Positions 1 to 6,388 of a DNA stretch of 10,287 nucleotides are shown here, in pieces. Under the pieces are notes generated by a model that worked only from the letters and a program-made list of their open reading frames with translations, was not told the origin of the DNA and did not search any database. The translations under genes and the position numbers were made by a program. The stretch is from JAKALQ01 sp963978265 (GTDB lineage: Bacteria > Actinomycetota > Actinomycetes > S36-B12 > UBA5976): positions 1 to 10,287 of the forward strand of contig CAXBQV010000060.1 of NCBI GenBank assembly GCA_963978265.1, written 5' to 3'. The first letter of the stretch is position 1. Each line of letters starts with the position of its first letter.

Positions 1-1
1 C

Positions 2-172
2 TTGTTCGGCTCACGGGCACCAGGCACGACCATCATCTGGAAGCAGCTCGCGTGCAGTCCGTGTGTCAGCGTCTTCAATCACCGGCTGTCGCCGTGCACC
101 AATAACGTCTGCATGCAGATGATCACCGTGGACGGTGTGTGCGCCGCGGTGCAGGGGGCAATCGGCCGATGA
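2..172 (+). CDS. C-terminal fragment of a glycosyltransferase family 9 (ADP-heptose:LPS heptosyltransferase-like) protein
   Basis: The frame is open from the window edge to TGA at 170-172 and gives the last 56 residues of a protein. It starts LFGS, then has CSPC and a later CM ahead of a final helix. GT9 heptosyltransferases end in this way: an LFGPT-like motif in the nucleotide-sugar site, a CxPC pair, and a CM followed by a helix ending in a short tail. GT9 enzymes transfer heptose or related sugars onto lipid A-core in Gram-negative bacteria, at the inner face of the cytoplasmic membrane. The stop overlaps the next start as ATGA, so this piece and the following oxidoreductase start may be true neighbours in their source genome. 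Such a gene is out of place beside the actinobacterial genes further right. The N-terminus lies outside the window. Confidence 0.6.
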   Translation: MFGSRAPGTTIIWKQLACSPCVSVFNHRLSPCTNNVCMQMITVDGVCAAVQGAIGR

Positions 173-315
173 CCCAGGTCGACGTGGCGGTGGTGGGCGG
201 CGGTGTGACCGGCCTCGCTTCGGCGCTCGCCCTGAGCCGCCTCGGCGCGAGCGTGTTCGTCACGCGCGTCGTCAAGGGCGTCGACGGCACCGGGCCCTGG
301 TGCTGGGTCTCCTGA
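169..315 (+). pseudogene. N-terminal fragment of an FAD-dependent oxidoreductase, broken after about 30 residues
   Basis: ATG at 169 overlaps the preceding stop (ATGA). The product begins with a textbook dinucleotide-binding fold: a hydrophobic strand running into VVGGGVTGLASALALSR, then LGASV. The GxGxxG loop followed by a small-residue helix is how DAO-family (L-2-hydroxyglutarate oxidase, GlpD, GlcD-like) flavoproteins start, where it binds the FAD ADP moiety. From about position 258 the family pattern is lost and the frame stops at 313-315, so only some 30 residues are genuine. The break lies just before an unrelated MCE-protein piece in another frame. I read this as a truncated gene start at an assembly or amplification junction rather than a natural pseudogene. 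The substrate cannot be inferred from this much sequence. Confidence 0.55.
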
Positions 316-407
316 TCTTCCTCATGACCGGCGATGTCGGGCTGTTCTCCCGCAAGATCAAGGTCAAAGCTTACTTCGAGAACGCCGGCGGGCTGCGCGT
401 CGGCGCC
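297..407 (+). pseudogene. Fragment of an MCE/MlaD-domain lipid-transport protein
   Basis: In this frame the translation runs from a hydrophobic stretch (LVLGLLIFLMTG) through a short linker into KVKAYFENAGGLRVGA. A single N-terminal membrane anchor followed by an F-(D/E)-N-A-x-G-L-x-x-G-A motif is the signature of MlaD/Mce proteins, the periplasmic substrate-binding rings of Mla-type phospholipid ABC transporters. The family would continue with PVRLAGV or similar. Here the sequence instead switches at about 407 into the antisense of the glutamate dehydrogenase frame. The left edge lies somewhere in 258-297, where I recognise nothing. Only about 37 residues are present, with no usable start, so this is a fragment joined in from elsewhere and not an expressed gene. 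Confidence 0.5.
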
Positions 408-3400
408 AGGGCATGGAAGGCATCCAGCAGCGCGCGCATCTTTTCCACCGGCGCCGCCGATGGCCCCATGAGGCCATAGCCCCGCGCCGCCGCCAGGGCC
501 AGGCTCTCGTCCGTCATGCTGGCGAGCAGCTTGTTGCGGGCGGGCAAGGTCATCTTGCCGCCCGTGATGCGCTTGCGCAGCAGGATCTTGATGTTCACCT
601 CGCGGTCGGAGGTGGCGACGCCGGCGGAATTGTCGATGGCGTCGGTGTTGATCCGGATCCCGGCGCGAGCCGCCTCGATACGACCCAACTGGGTGCAGCC
701 GAGATTGCCGCCCTCGCCGACCACCTTGCAGCGCAGCTCGTGGCCGTCGACCCGGATCGGGTCATTCGCCTTGTCACCGACGTCCGCGTGTGACTGCGTA
801 CTGGCTTTCACGTACGTGCCGATACCGCCGTTCCACAACAGGTCGACTGGTGCGCAGAGCATTGCGCGGATGAGTTCGGTGGGGGAGTAGGACTCCTGCT
901 CCGCAGCGAGACCGAGTGCAGCACGCGCCTCGGGTGAGGGCGTGATGCTCTTCGACGACCGTGAATAGACGGCTCCACCGGACGACAGCTTCGAACTGTC
1001 GTAGTCGGCCCAGCTGGACCTCGGTAGCGCGAACAACCGTTGTCGTTCGGCGAAGCCGATTGCTGCATCCGGATTCGGATCGATGAAGATGTCGCGGTGG
1101 TCGAAGGCCGCAACAAGTCGCAGGTGCGGTGAGAGCAGCATGCCGTTGCCGAACACGTCACCGCTCATGTCGCCGATTCCGACAGCGGTGAACTCCGTTT
1201 GCTGCGTATCGATGCCGAGTTCACGGAAGTGCCGCTTCACTGATTCCCATGCGCCGCGTGCCGTGATGCCCATCACCTTGTGGTCATAGCCGACGGATCC
1301 ACCGGAAGCGAAGGCATCGTCGAGCCAGAAGCCGTAGTCGTGCGCCACCGAATTCGCGAGATCGGAGAACGTTGCCGTCCCCTTGTCAGCGGCCACGACG
1401 AGATACGGATCGTCACCGTCGACGCGGACGACACCAGGTGGTGGGACGACGTTGCCGCCGACGAGATTGTCGGTGATGTCGAGCAATCCCGACAGATACT
1501 CGCGGTATGCGGCCTGGCCTTCCGTCATCCACGCTGCGCGATCCGCTCCCGGGTCCGGCAACTGGGACGGGACGAATCCACCTTTGGCGCCGACCGGCAC
1601 AATGACGGCGTTCTTCACTTCCTGCGCCTTGACGAGGCCGAGCACCTCGGTACGGAAATCCTCGGTGCGATCGCTCCAGCGCAGACCTCCGCGCGCCACA
1701 TCGCCGAAGCGGAGATGCACTCCTTCGACTCGTGGCGAACAGACCCACACCTCGTACTTGGGCCGCGGCAATGGGGCGTCGGGAATCGACCGGGTGTCGA
1801 GCTTGAAGGAAAGCGGTTTGCGTGCACGGTCCGACTCCACGTACGCGTTGGTGCGGAGCGTTGCGCGGATCACCCCGAGCATCGACCGCAGGACGCGATC
1901 CTGATCAAGACTCAGCACTGCATCCAGGTCGTGTTGGATGTGCGTGATGAAGTCTTGTTCGGCCTTCATGCGATCGCCGTCGAATGCTGGATCGAACTTC
2001 GCGGCGAAGAGGTCGACGAGTGCGCGCGCGATCGACGCATTGCCGCTCAGCACCGATTGGATGAAGCCTTGGCCATATGAAGAGCCGAGTTGCTTGAGGT
2101 AGTGCCCATACGCTCGCAGCACGGCAGCTTGTTGCCAGGTGAGGCCGGCGCGTAGCACAAGCGCGTTGTACCGGTCGTCCTCGCACAGTCCGGTCCACAC
2201 TGCACGGAACGCATCGGAAGCGCGCTGCGGGAGGGTCTCCCGATCGGGGAGGTCTCCGTCGAGAAACTGCACGTCGAAGTCGAGCACCCACGCGATGCCA
2301 GAACGCCGCTCGATGCCGTACGGGCGCTCGGCGATCACGTCCATGCCGAGGTGTTGCATGATCGGTAGCAGGCGCGAGACTGCGATCTCGTCGCCGATGC
2401 GGTTCACCTTGAACTGCACGCAGTCCGTGCGCTGTGAGTCATCGCGCCAGCGCAGATCGATGCCGCCGCTCTGCAGCGCGTGCAGACTGGCTGCGTCGTC
2501 GACGCCCTCGTCAATGTCGAAGTCCTCGATGTAGGCAGCGGGGAATGCGTCACGGAAATCGTCGACGATCTCCTGTGCCGTCTGCTCGCCGAACCGATCG
2601 GCAACTGCCTCGGCCCAGCGTTCCTCCCACGGCATCGCAGCGGCCGCGAGTTGGCGCTCGAGTTCGACGACGTCGACGTGGTCGACGGGCGCGTCGGGCC
2701 GGATCTGGATCAGGAAGTGCACGCGGGCGAGGAGTGACTCGGTCACGAGCGCCGTGTATTCGCTCCCGGTGCCGTTGAACGCCTTCCGCAGCAGCCCATC
2801 GAGGCTTTGGCGTACCGCCGTGTTGTAACGGTCACGCGGCAAGTACACGAGGCACGAGACGAACCTGCCGTACTCGTCACGTCGGACGAAGAGTCGGGTC
2901 TGTCTGAGTGCTCGGAGTTGCGCCGATGCGCTCGCCACTTGGAGGAGTTGCGCGGTGCGCGTCTGGAACATCTCATCGCGTGGGTACATCTCGAGGAACT
3001 GCAGCAGGTCGCGTGCGGAGTGCGAGTCCGGCACCAGCTCGAGTGCATCCATGACCGCTTGGACGCGCTTGCGGACCACGGGGACTTCTCGCACCGAGGA
3101 CGAATATGCCTCGGACGTGAAGAGTCCCATGATGCGCAATTCGCCCGTCACGCGACCGTTGGTGTCGAAGGTCTTGATACCGATGTGGTCGAGGTAGCCG
3201 TTGCGGTGCACAGTGGATCGGGCACTCGACTTGCTGATGACGAGCACCCGCGGTTCGAGCGTGCTGTCTCGCACTGCTTGGGGCATCGCATCGATGCGAC
3301 GCTGATGTGCTGCGACTTGGTCATCACGCATGCGCAGGATGCCGAGCCCGGTCGAGGCGATCGGTGAGACGACCTTTCCTCCGTCGTTGCCGATGATCTC

Positions 3401-4093
3401 GTACTCGCGATAGCCGAGGAATGTGAAGTGGTCATTGAGCAGCCAGTCGAGGAGATCAGCTGCTTCGTTCACTTCATCGGCCTGAGCGTGCACTGGGGGA
3501 GTCGTGCGCAGTGTTCGCACGATTCCCTGCACACGCTGCGTCATGTCATGCCAGTCGGTGTTGGCATCCCGGACGTCGTCGAGGATCTCGTGTATCAACG
3601 ACTCGATGCCCGGGTGATCCGCAGATGCGACGGACTGCTGCAGACGAATGACCATCCAGGACTCGGCGTACGTGCCTTGCGGCAGTGCTTCGTCGACCCA
3701 GAGGTCCAGCACTTCTGAGAGTCGGCCGTCCGCTGTTCGCGCAACGACCAGTTGCGGGTGCAGCATCGAGCGGACTGCACGACCACTCGACGTGAGCGCC
3801 ATCGTGACGGAGTCGACAAGGAACGACATGTCATCGGATACGACGAGCAGGTAACTGCCATTCGTGTCGTTGTGCACTCGTACAAGTGCTTCGCCGGCAG
3901 GGCGCACTGCGGCGGCCGCGTGGATGGCTCGGATTGCGCCGGCTACGGAGTCGACGTCGACATGGTGCGGGTCGAGCATGGCGAGTTTGTGCACGAAGCG
4001 CCGGGCCAACAGGCGGACATTGTCGTCATCCGCTGCGAATCGGGATTGCAGTGCCGCGGTGAATGCACCGAGATCTCCAGCACTGAAGGCCAT
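371..4093 (-). CDS. gdh: NAD-dependent glutamate dehydrogenase, large (GDH-180) type, truncated at the C-terminus
   Basis: This enzyme oxidatively deaminates L-glutamate to 2-oxoglutarate and ammonium with NAD+ in the cytoplasm. The 1240 residues hold an N-terminal regulatory part with ACT-like segments, then the catalytic core: GGLRWSDR near residue 800, a Lys-containing KNAVIVPVGAKGGF near 830, GIGDMSGDVFGNG near 975, LLWNGGIGTYVK near 1088, GEGGNLG near 1128 and NTDAIDNSAGV near 1150. Mycobacterial homologues are about 1600 residues, so roughly 400 are missing. Family similarity ends at MTDE (506-517); the last 44 residues are foreign and run into an MCE fragment. The stretch just before that is also atypical (GVATSDREVN where GVDxSDHEVN is usual), so part of it may belong to another genome. 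ATG at 4093 has no Shine-Dalgarno sequence and a TACGAT hexamer 6 nt upstream, suggesting a leaderless mRNA. The family call is firm; the 3' end should not be trusted. Confidence 0.93.
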   Translation of the reverse strand: MAFSAGDLGAFTAALQSRFAADDDNVRLLARRFVHKLAMLDPHHVDVDSVAGAIRAIHAAAAVRPAGEALVRVHNDTNGSYLLVVSDDMSFLVDSVTMALTSSGRAVRSMLHPQLVVARTADGRLSEVLDLWVDEALPQGTYAESWMVIRLQQSVASADHPGIESLIHEILDDVRDANTDWHDMTQRVQGIVRTLRTTPPVHAQADEVNEAADLLDWLLNDHFTFLGYREYEIIGNDGGKVVSPIASTGLGILRMRDDQVAAHQRRIDAMPQAVRDSTLEPRVLVISKSSARSTVHRNGYLDHIGIKTFDTNGRVTGELRIMGLFTSEAYSSSVREVPVVRKRVQAVMDALELVPDSHSARDLLQFLEMYPRDEMFQTRTAQLLQVASASAQLRALRQTRLFVRRDEYGRFVSCLVYLPRDRYNTAVRQSLDGLLRKAFNGTGSEYTALVTESLLARVHFLIQIRPDAPVDHVDVVELERQLAAAAMPWEERWAEAVADRFGEQTAQEIVDDFRDAFPAAYIEDFDIDEGVDDAASLHALQSGGIDLRWRDDSQRTDCVQFKVNRIGDEIAVSRLLPIMQHLGMDVIAERPYGIERRSGIAWVLDFDVQFLDGDLPDRETLPQRASDAFRAVWTGLCEDDRYNALVLRAGLTWQQAAVLRAYGHYLKQLGSSYGQGFIQSVLSGNASIARALVDLFAAKFDPAFDGDRMKAEQDFITHIQHDLDAVLSLDQDRVLRSMLGVIRATLRTNAYVESDRARKPLSFKLDTRSIPDAPLPRPKYEVWVCSPRVEGVHLRFGDVARGGLRWSDRTEDFRTEVLGLVKAQEVKNAVIVPVGAKGGFVPSQLPDPGADRAAWMTEGQAAYREYLSGLLDITDNLVGGNVVPPPGVVRVDGDDPYLVVAADKGTATFSDLANSVAHDYGFWLDDAFASGGSVGYDHKVMGITARGAWESVKRHFRELGIDTQQTEFTAVGIGDMSGDVFGNGMLLSPHLRLVAAFDHRDIFIDPNPDAAIGFAERQRLFALPRSSWADYDSSKLSSGGAVYSRSSKSITPSPEARAALGLAAEQESYSPTELIRAMLCAPVDLLWNGGIGTYVKASTQSHADVGDKANDPIRVDGHELRCKVVGEGGNLGCTQLGRIEAARAGIRINTDAIDNSAGVATSDREVNIKILLRKRITGGKMTLPARNKLLASMTDESLALAAARGYGLMGPSAAPVEKMRALLDAFHALAPTRSPPAFSK

Positions 4094-4099
4094 ACAGTC

Positions 4100-4105
4100 A
4101 TCGTA
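4100..4105 (-). promoter_or_regulatory. Candidate -10 hexamer for a leaderless glutamate dehydrogenase transcript
   Basis: Read on the minus strand, TACGAT is followed by 6 nt and then the ATG at 4093. This puts the expected transcription start on or next to the A of the start codon. No purine-rich ribosome site lies in the preceding 20 nt. TAnnnT -10 boxes immediately before an ATG are typical of leaderless actinobacterial genes. The -35 region is not recognisable, which limits the call. Confidence 0.4.
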
Positions 4106-4231
4106 GGTTTTCAGGGAACCGCCGACTGCCCCTCAACCGTCCAACGTCGGCCGGTGGCCGGTATTGGGGGTCGTAGGGTCCGGCCTCTCCGCGCCGTCAT
4201 GCCGTTGGCGTGACGGGCGCTCGCCGGCTCG

Positions 4232-5365
4232 TCAGCGCCGACCGCGCCGCCACCGTTTCGGTTTCGGCAGCCTGAGGATGAGTTCCTCTGTCGGCGGTTC
4301 GGGTTCGGGTATCGCGTGCAGCGCCGGCGTCGACTGGTCAATGGAATCTGCGAGTCGTTCGAGGTTCGACGCGATCGAGATGCCGCGTGCGAATTGCGTG
4401 GTGGGGAAGTCCTCCGCGTCCTCGCGCAATTGGTACGTGAGTTCCTGCCCGGCCTGTCGGACGTCGTCGGTTATCTCGGGATCGAGCGGCATCTCATCCG
4501 CATCCTGCAGCTCGACGACCGTCGCACTCACTGCATAGCTCGCAGCGGAGAGTGCGTCGGAGATCTGTTGGTTGATGGAATCGGGAAGTCCGCCTTCAAC
4601 GGCGGCGTCGAACAAGGTGCGCGCAATCGTGCGCACCTGCTCGACCGCGTGATCGAGTGCTACTGCGCGTGTGTACAGCGCATCGGCCTCCTCTTGTGCT
4701 GCCAGCGGATACCAGCGCGCGTACTGCTTCGCCTCCATTGCCTGATCGCGAAGGGCTGGCACTTTCGCAACGAGCTCGCGTGCAGCGCCGAGCCAGCGCG
4801 CGGTCTCCTCTTTGTCGATACCGTCGGTCACGCCCTCGGCCATCGTTCCGAGGAGTTCGGCGGCCTCGGTCGCGAGTTTCGAGATCTGGTCCACGGTCCG
4901 TCCGGCCGGGTCGAGCGGATGCGTGAAATAGGAGAACCCGATGGCGATGAGCGCGCCGATCATGACCGACAGTGTCCGGTACTCGGCGGTGCTCTCCGCA
5001 AGTCCGGGGCCGATGACGATGAGGGCAGTGACGGGCACGTTGAGTGTCGCGACCTGACCGAGGCGCAGAGCCCTGGCGGCGACAAGTCCGGCGCCGACGG
5101 TGATCACCACGGTGATGGGGCCGACGCCGAATGCACTGACACTCGACAGAGCGACGAGGGCGCCGATGCCGGTGCCGAGAATTTGTCCGAACCCTTCCCG
5201 GACCGACTTGTGCACCGAGACACGAACGGTGAGCGCCGCGGTGATGGCGGCGACGAGTCCGCCGCTGGCGACCAGCCGATCCCCGGCCGTCCAGGCGACA
5301 CCGGCCGCTGCTGCAGTGACGACCACCTGCCGAATCCACTCGGCACGGGACGTGAACGCGCGCAC
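4232..5365 (-). CDS. FUSC/aromatic acid exporter (ArAE)-family membrane protein
   Basis: Numbered from the GTG at 5365, the 377-residue product has a hydrophobic N-terminal half with about six membrane segments (near 11-32, 34-47, 58-82, 83-98, 106-124 and 131-149). These are followed by a long, mostly helical, charged cytoplasmic domain (about 152-360) and a Pro-rich, Arg/Lys-rich tail. Between helices 2 and 3 lies a segment with SVREGFGQILGTGIGAL, matching the (R)xxGTxxGAxxG pattern of FUSC/ArAE proteins. E. coli AaeB of this superfamily exports aromatic carboxylic acids; the substrate here is unknown. The GTG at 5365 has AGGGAG 9 nt upstream. An in-frame GTG at 5389 would add eight residues but has no ribosome site. 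The gene is divergent from the DUF3263 gene, with a palindrome between them. It lies 138 nt upstream of the glutamate dehydrogenase gene on the same strand, and I saw no T-tailed terminator in that gap. Confidence 0.8.
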   Translation of the reverse strand: MRAFTSRAEWIRQVVVTAAAAGVAWTAGDRLVASGGLVAAITAALTVRVSVHKSVREGFGQILGTGIGALVALSSVSAFGVGPITVVITVGAGLVAARALRLGQVATLNVPVTALIVIGPGLAESTAEYRTLSVMIGALIAIGFSYFTHPLDPAGRTVDQISKLATEAAELLGTMAEGVTDGIDKEETARWLGAARELVAKVPALRDQAMEAKQYARWYPLAAQEEADALYTRAVALDHAVEQVRTIARTLFDAAVEGGLPDSINQQISDALSAASYAVSATVVELQDADEMPLDPEITDDVRQAGQELTYQLREDAEDFPTTQFARGISIASNLERLADSIDQSTPALHAIPEPEPPTEELILRLPKPKRWRRGRR

Positions 5366-5464
5366 GAATCGGCTCTCCCTGAAACCCACGGAAGGAAGCC
5401 TTGCACGGCCTTTCGGCGACTGTCAGTCCGCCACGGCAGAATGGGGTTCGGAAGCCCGAAGCAG

Positions 5465-5486
5465 CTAATGACATGCATGTAATTAG
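5465..5486. promoter_or_regulatory. 22-bp near-perfect palindrome, candidate operator between divergent genes
   Basis: The arms CTAATGACATG and CATGTAATTAG are complementary at 10 of 11 positions; the single mismatch is G5470 against A5481. There is no spacer, and the centre is ACATG/CATGT. It lies in the 159-nt gap between the FUSC-type transporter gene (minus) and the DUF3263 gene (plus), and it overlaps the predicted -35 (5468-5473) and spacer of the latter's promoter. It is AT-rich in a GC-rich region. The geometry suits a homodimeric repressor such as a TetR, MarR or GntR member. No such regulator gene of a recognised family is in the window. Confidence 0.5.
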
Positions 5487-5496
5487 GGGCTAGGTT
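5468..5496 (+). promoter_or_regulatory. Predicted promoter of the DUF3263 gene
   Basis: ATGACA at 5468-5473 matches the TTGACA -35 consensus at five of six positions. It is separated by 17 bp from TAGGTT at 5491-5496, an actinobacterial TAnnnT -10. Transcription would start near 5503, leaving a short leader that contains AGGGAG at 5514-5519, 5 nt before the ATG at 5525. The -35 and most of the spacer lie inside the 22-bp palindrome, so a bound protein would block polymerase. Confidence 0.45.
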
Positions 5497-5524
5497 CCTC
5501 CCATTCGGCTGACAGGGAGCAGGA

Positions 5525-5824
5525 ATGACGGAAACCGCGCGGGCGTTCCATTCGACGTCGGAAGTGGAGGTCGCCCCCTTGTCTGATCGCGACGCCCGCA
5601 TTCTGGAGTTCGAAAACCGCTGGTGGCAGTACGCCGGGGCCAAGGAACAGGCCATCCGCGAACTCTTCGACATGAGCGCCACCCGGTACTACCAGCTGCT
5701 GAACGCCATCATCGACATGCCGGCGGCCCTCGAGGCGAATCCGATGCTCGTGAAGCGGCTCCGCCGTATGCGGGAGGCCCGCCAGCGGGCCCGTTCGGCG
5801 AAGCGTCTTGGCATTTCGCTCTAA
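5525..5824 (+). CDS. DUF3263 domain-containing protein, small actinobacterial protein with possible HTH fold
   Basis: The 99-residue product has a variable N-terminal 20 residues and then the whole DUF3263 signature: ILEFENRWWQYAGAKEQAI (26-44), MSATRYYQLLNAIID (50-64), and a basic C-terminal helix rich in Arg (75-95). The family is restricted to, and widespread in, Actinobacteria; its function is not established. The arrangement of AIRELF, a turn, then SATRYYQLLNAI resembles the helix-turn-helix of sigma-70 region 4-like proteins. Together with the Arg-rich tail this suggests nucleic-acid binding, which is inference only. AGGGAG lies 5 nt before the ATG. The gene starts about 30 nt past a predicted promoter that overlaps a palindrome, so autoregulation is possible. 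Family membership is clear; the role is unknown. Confidence 0.88.
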   Translation: MTETARAFHSTSEVEVAPLSDRDARILEFENRWWQYAGAKEQAIRELFDMSATRYYQLLNAIIDMPAALEANPMLVKRLRRMREARQRARSAKRLGISL

Positions 5825-5937
5825 TTCGTTACGCTTCCCCACGGTCCAAATCGCTCTTCCTGCACCAGTGGGTATTGCACGACGTACGACCCAGCGCGGC
5901 CGTCGGCCTAGCTGCCCACATGAAGTAAGGAATATGC

Positions 5938-6150
5938 ATGTCCACTCCGGTTACCGGAACGGTGAAGTGGTTCAACTCTGAGAAGGGCTACGGCTTCCTC
6001 TCGGTTGACGGCACCGATCGCGACGTCTTCGTGCACCACACGGCCATCAACATGGAAGGCTTCCGTGTGCTCGAGCAGGATCAGCGCGTGGAGTTCGAAA
6101 TCGTCGATGGCCCGAAGGGCCCGCAGGCTGGCAACGTCAAGCTGGCATAG
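5938..6150 (+). CDS. cspA: Cold-shock protein, CspA type (70 aa)
   Basis: This is a single cold-shock domain, a five-stranded OB fold that binds single-stranded RNA or DNA and melts mRNA structure. The start, GTVKWFNSEKGYGFLS, carries RNP1 as KGYGFL (16-21) and RNP2 as VFVHH (30-34); the end, GPKGPQAGNVKLA, is the usual final strand. The 70-residue length is typical. AAGGAA at 5927-5932 is 5 nt before the ATG. The preceding 113 nt have no gene and may be a long leader, which is common for csp mRNAs, but I could not place a promoter there. A strong terminator follows 12 nt after the stop, so this is a single-gene unit closed before groEL. The symbol is generic; the paralogue number cannot be assigned. 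Confidence 0.95.
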   Translation: MSTPVTGTVKWFNSEKGYGFLSVDGTDRDVFVHHTAINMEGFRVLEQDQRVEFEIVDGPKGPQAGNVKLA

Positions 6151-6162
6151 TCGGTTTCTGGG

Positions 6163-6188
6163 AAGGCCGCCCCTCGGGGCGGCCTTTT
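6163..6188 (+). terminator. Rho-independent terminator after the 70-aa cold-shock gene
   Basis: A 10-bp GC-rich stem, AAGGCCGCCC (6163-6172) pairing with 6177-6186, closes a CTCG tetraloop and runs into TTTT. It begins 12 nt past the csp stop and ends 13 nt before the first CIRCE, so it separates csp from groEL transcription. Confidence 0.88.
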
Positions 6189-6201
6189 CGTTTGCCCGGA
6201 T

Positions 6202-6228
6202 TTAGCACTCTCCAGCGGGGAGCGCTAA
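6202..6228. promoter_or_regulatory. CIRCE operator 1 (HrcA-binding site)
   Basis: TTAGCACTC, a 9-nt spacer and GAGCGCTAA form the 27-bp CIRCE element (consensus TTAGCACTC-N9-GAGTGCTAA). The left arm is perfect; the right arm has one change, C for T at its fourth base. HrcA binds CIRCE and represses chaperonin genes until heat or unfolded protein titrates GroE. The element lies 161 nt upstream of the groEL start. hrcA is not in the window. Confidence 0.93.
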
Positions 6229-6236
6229 TCTCCGCG

Positions 6237-6263
6237 TTAGCACTCGGGACCCGAGAGCGCTAA
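6237..6263. promoter_or_regulatory. CIRCE operator 2 (HrcA-binding site)
   Basis: This second copy has the same arms (TTAGCACTC and GAGCGCTAA) and a different 9-nt spacer. It lies 8 nt after the first copy, about 35 bp centre to centre. It carries the same right-arm substitution. Weak TTAGCA/TAAnnn-like -35/-10 hexamers can be read inside the two elements, but I cannot place the groEL promoter with confidence. Confidence 0.93.
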
Positions 6264-6280
6264 CGCTCCCGGACCGGGTG

Positions 6281-6324
6281 GACCCCTTCTCCGATGAGGG
6301 GTCGGCCACCGCTCCCATGAGCGG
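6281..6324 (+). other. Two tandem hairpins in the groEL 5' leader
   Basis: GACCCCTT (6281-6288) pairs with GAGGGGTC (6296-6303), including one G-T wobble, around a 7-nt loop. CCGCTC (6309-6314) pairs with GAGCGG (6319-6324) around CCAT. Neither is followed by a T-run, so they are not terminators. They lie in the roughly 125 nt between the second CIRCE and the groEL start. They may stabilise or modulate the mRNA; no function is shown by sequence alone. Confidence 0.35.
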
Positions 6325-6388
6325 CCGGCACGACTCGCCGTCGCGGGCACTTCGTCGGAGAACCAAACGTCCGGAGGACCAGAAACAA

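Noticed and set aside
135..479. 114-codon open frame spanning the left-end mosaic
   Set aside because: Only about 37 residues (297-407) resemble a protein family (MCE/MlaD). The rest is out-of-frame sequence from other fragments, so it is not a gene as read.
371..505. The short C-terminal tail of glutamate dehydrogenase as a natural short isoform
   Set aside because: The tail runs into sequence that reads as an MCE protein on the other strand, and several unrelated fragments follow within 400 bases; an artificial junction explains this better.
1280..2080. 266-codon plus-strand open frame inside the glutamate dehydrogenase gene
   Set aside because: Lies opposite the conserved catalytic core of the dehydrogenase; no family resemblance in the translation.
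4094..4231. Possible terminator between the FUSC-type and glutamate dehydrogenase genes
   Set aside because: Only short GC-rich inverted repeats are present (for example around GGCCGGTGGCCGG), with no T-run on the minus strand.
4316..5482. 388-codon plus-strand open frame opposite the FUSC-type gene
   Set aside because: The minus-strand product has membrane helices and a family pattern; the plus reading is charged, Gly/Arg/Asp-rich low-information sequence and would run through the divergent promoter region.
5825..5937. Possible promoter or cold-shock leader element upstream of the 70-aa cold-shock gene
   Set aside because: No -35/-10 pair at acceptable spacing and no cold-box motif that I can defend; only the AAGGAA ribosome site is clear.
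6278..6388. Longer N-terminus for GroEL from an in-frame ATG at 6278
   Set aside because: The added 37 residues are unlike any GroEL, lie in a hairpin-rich leader and lack a ribosome site. GGAGGA precedes the ATG at 6389, and MAKIIAF is the family start.
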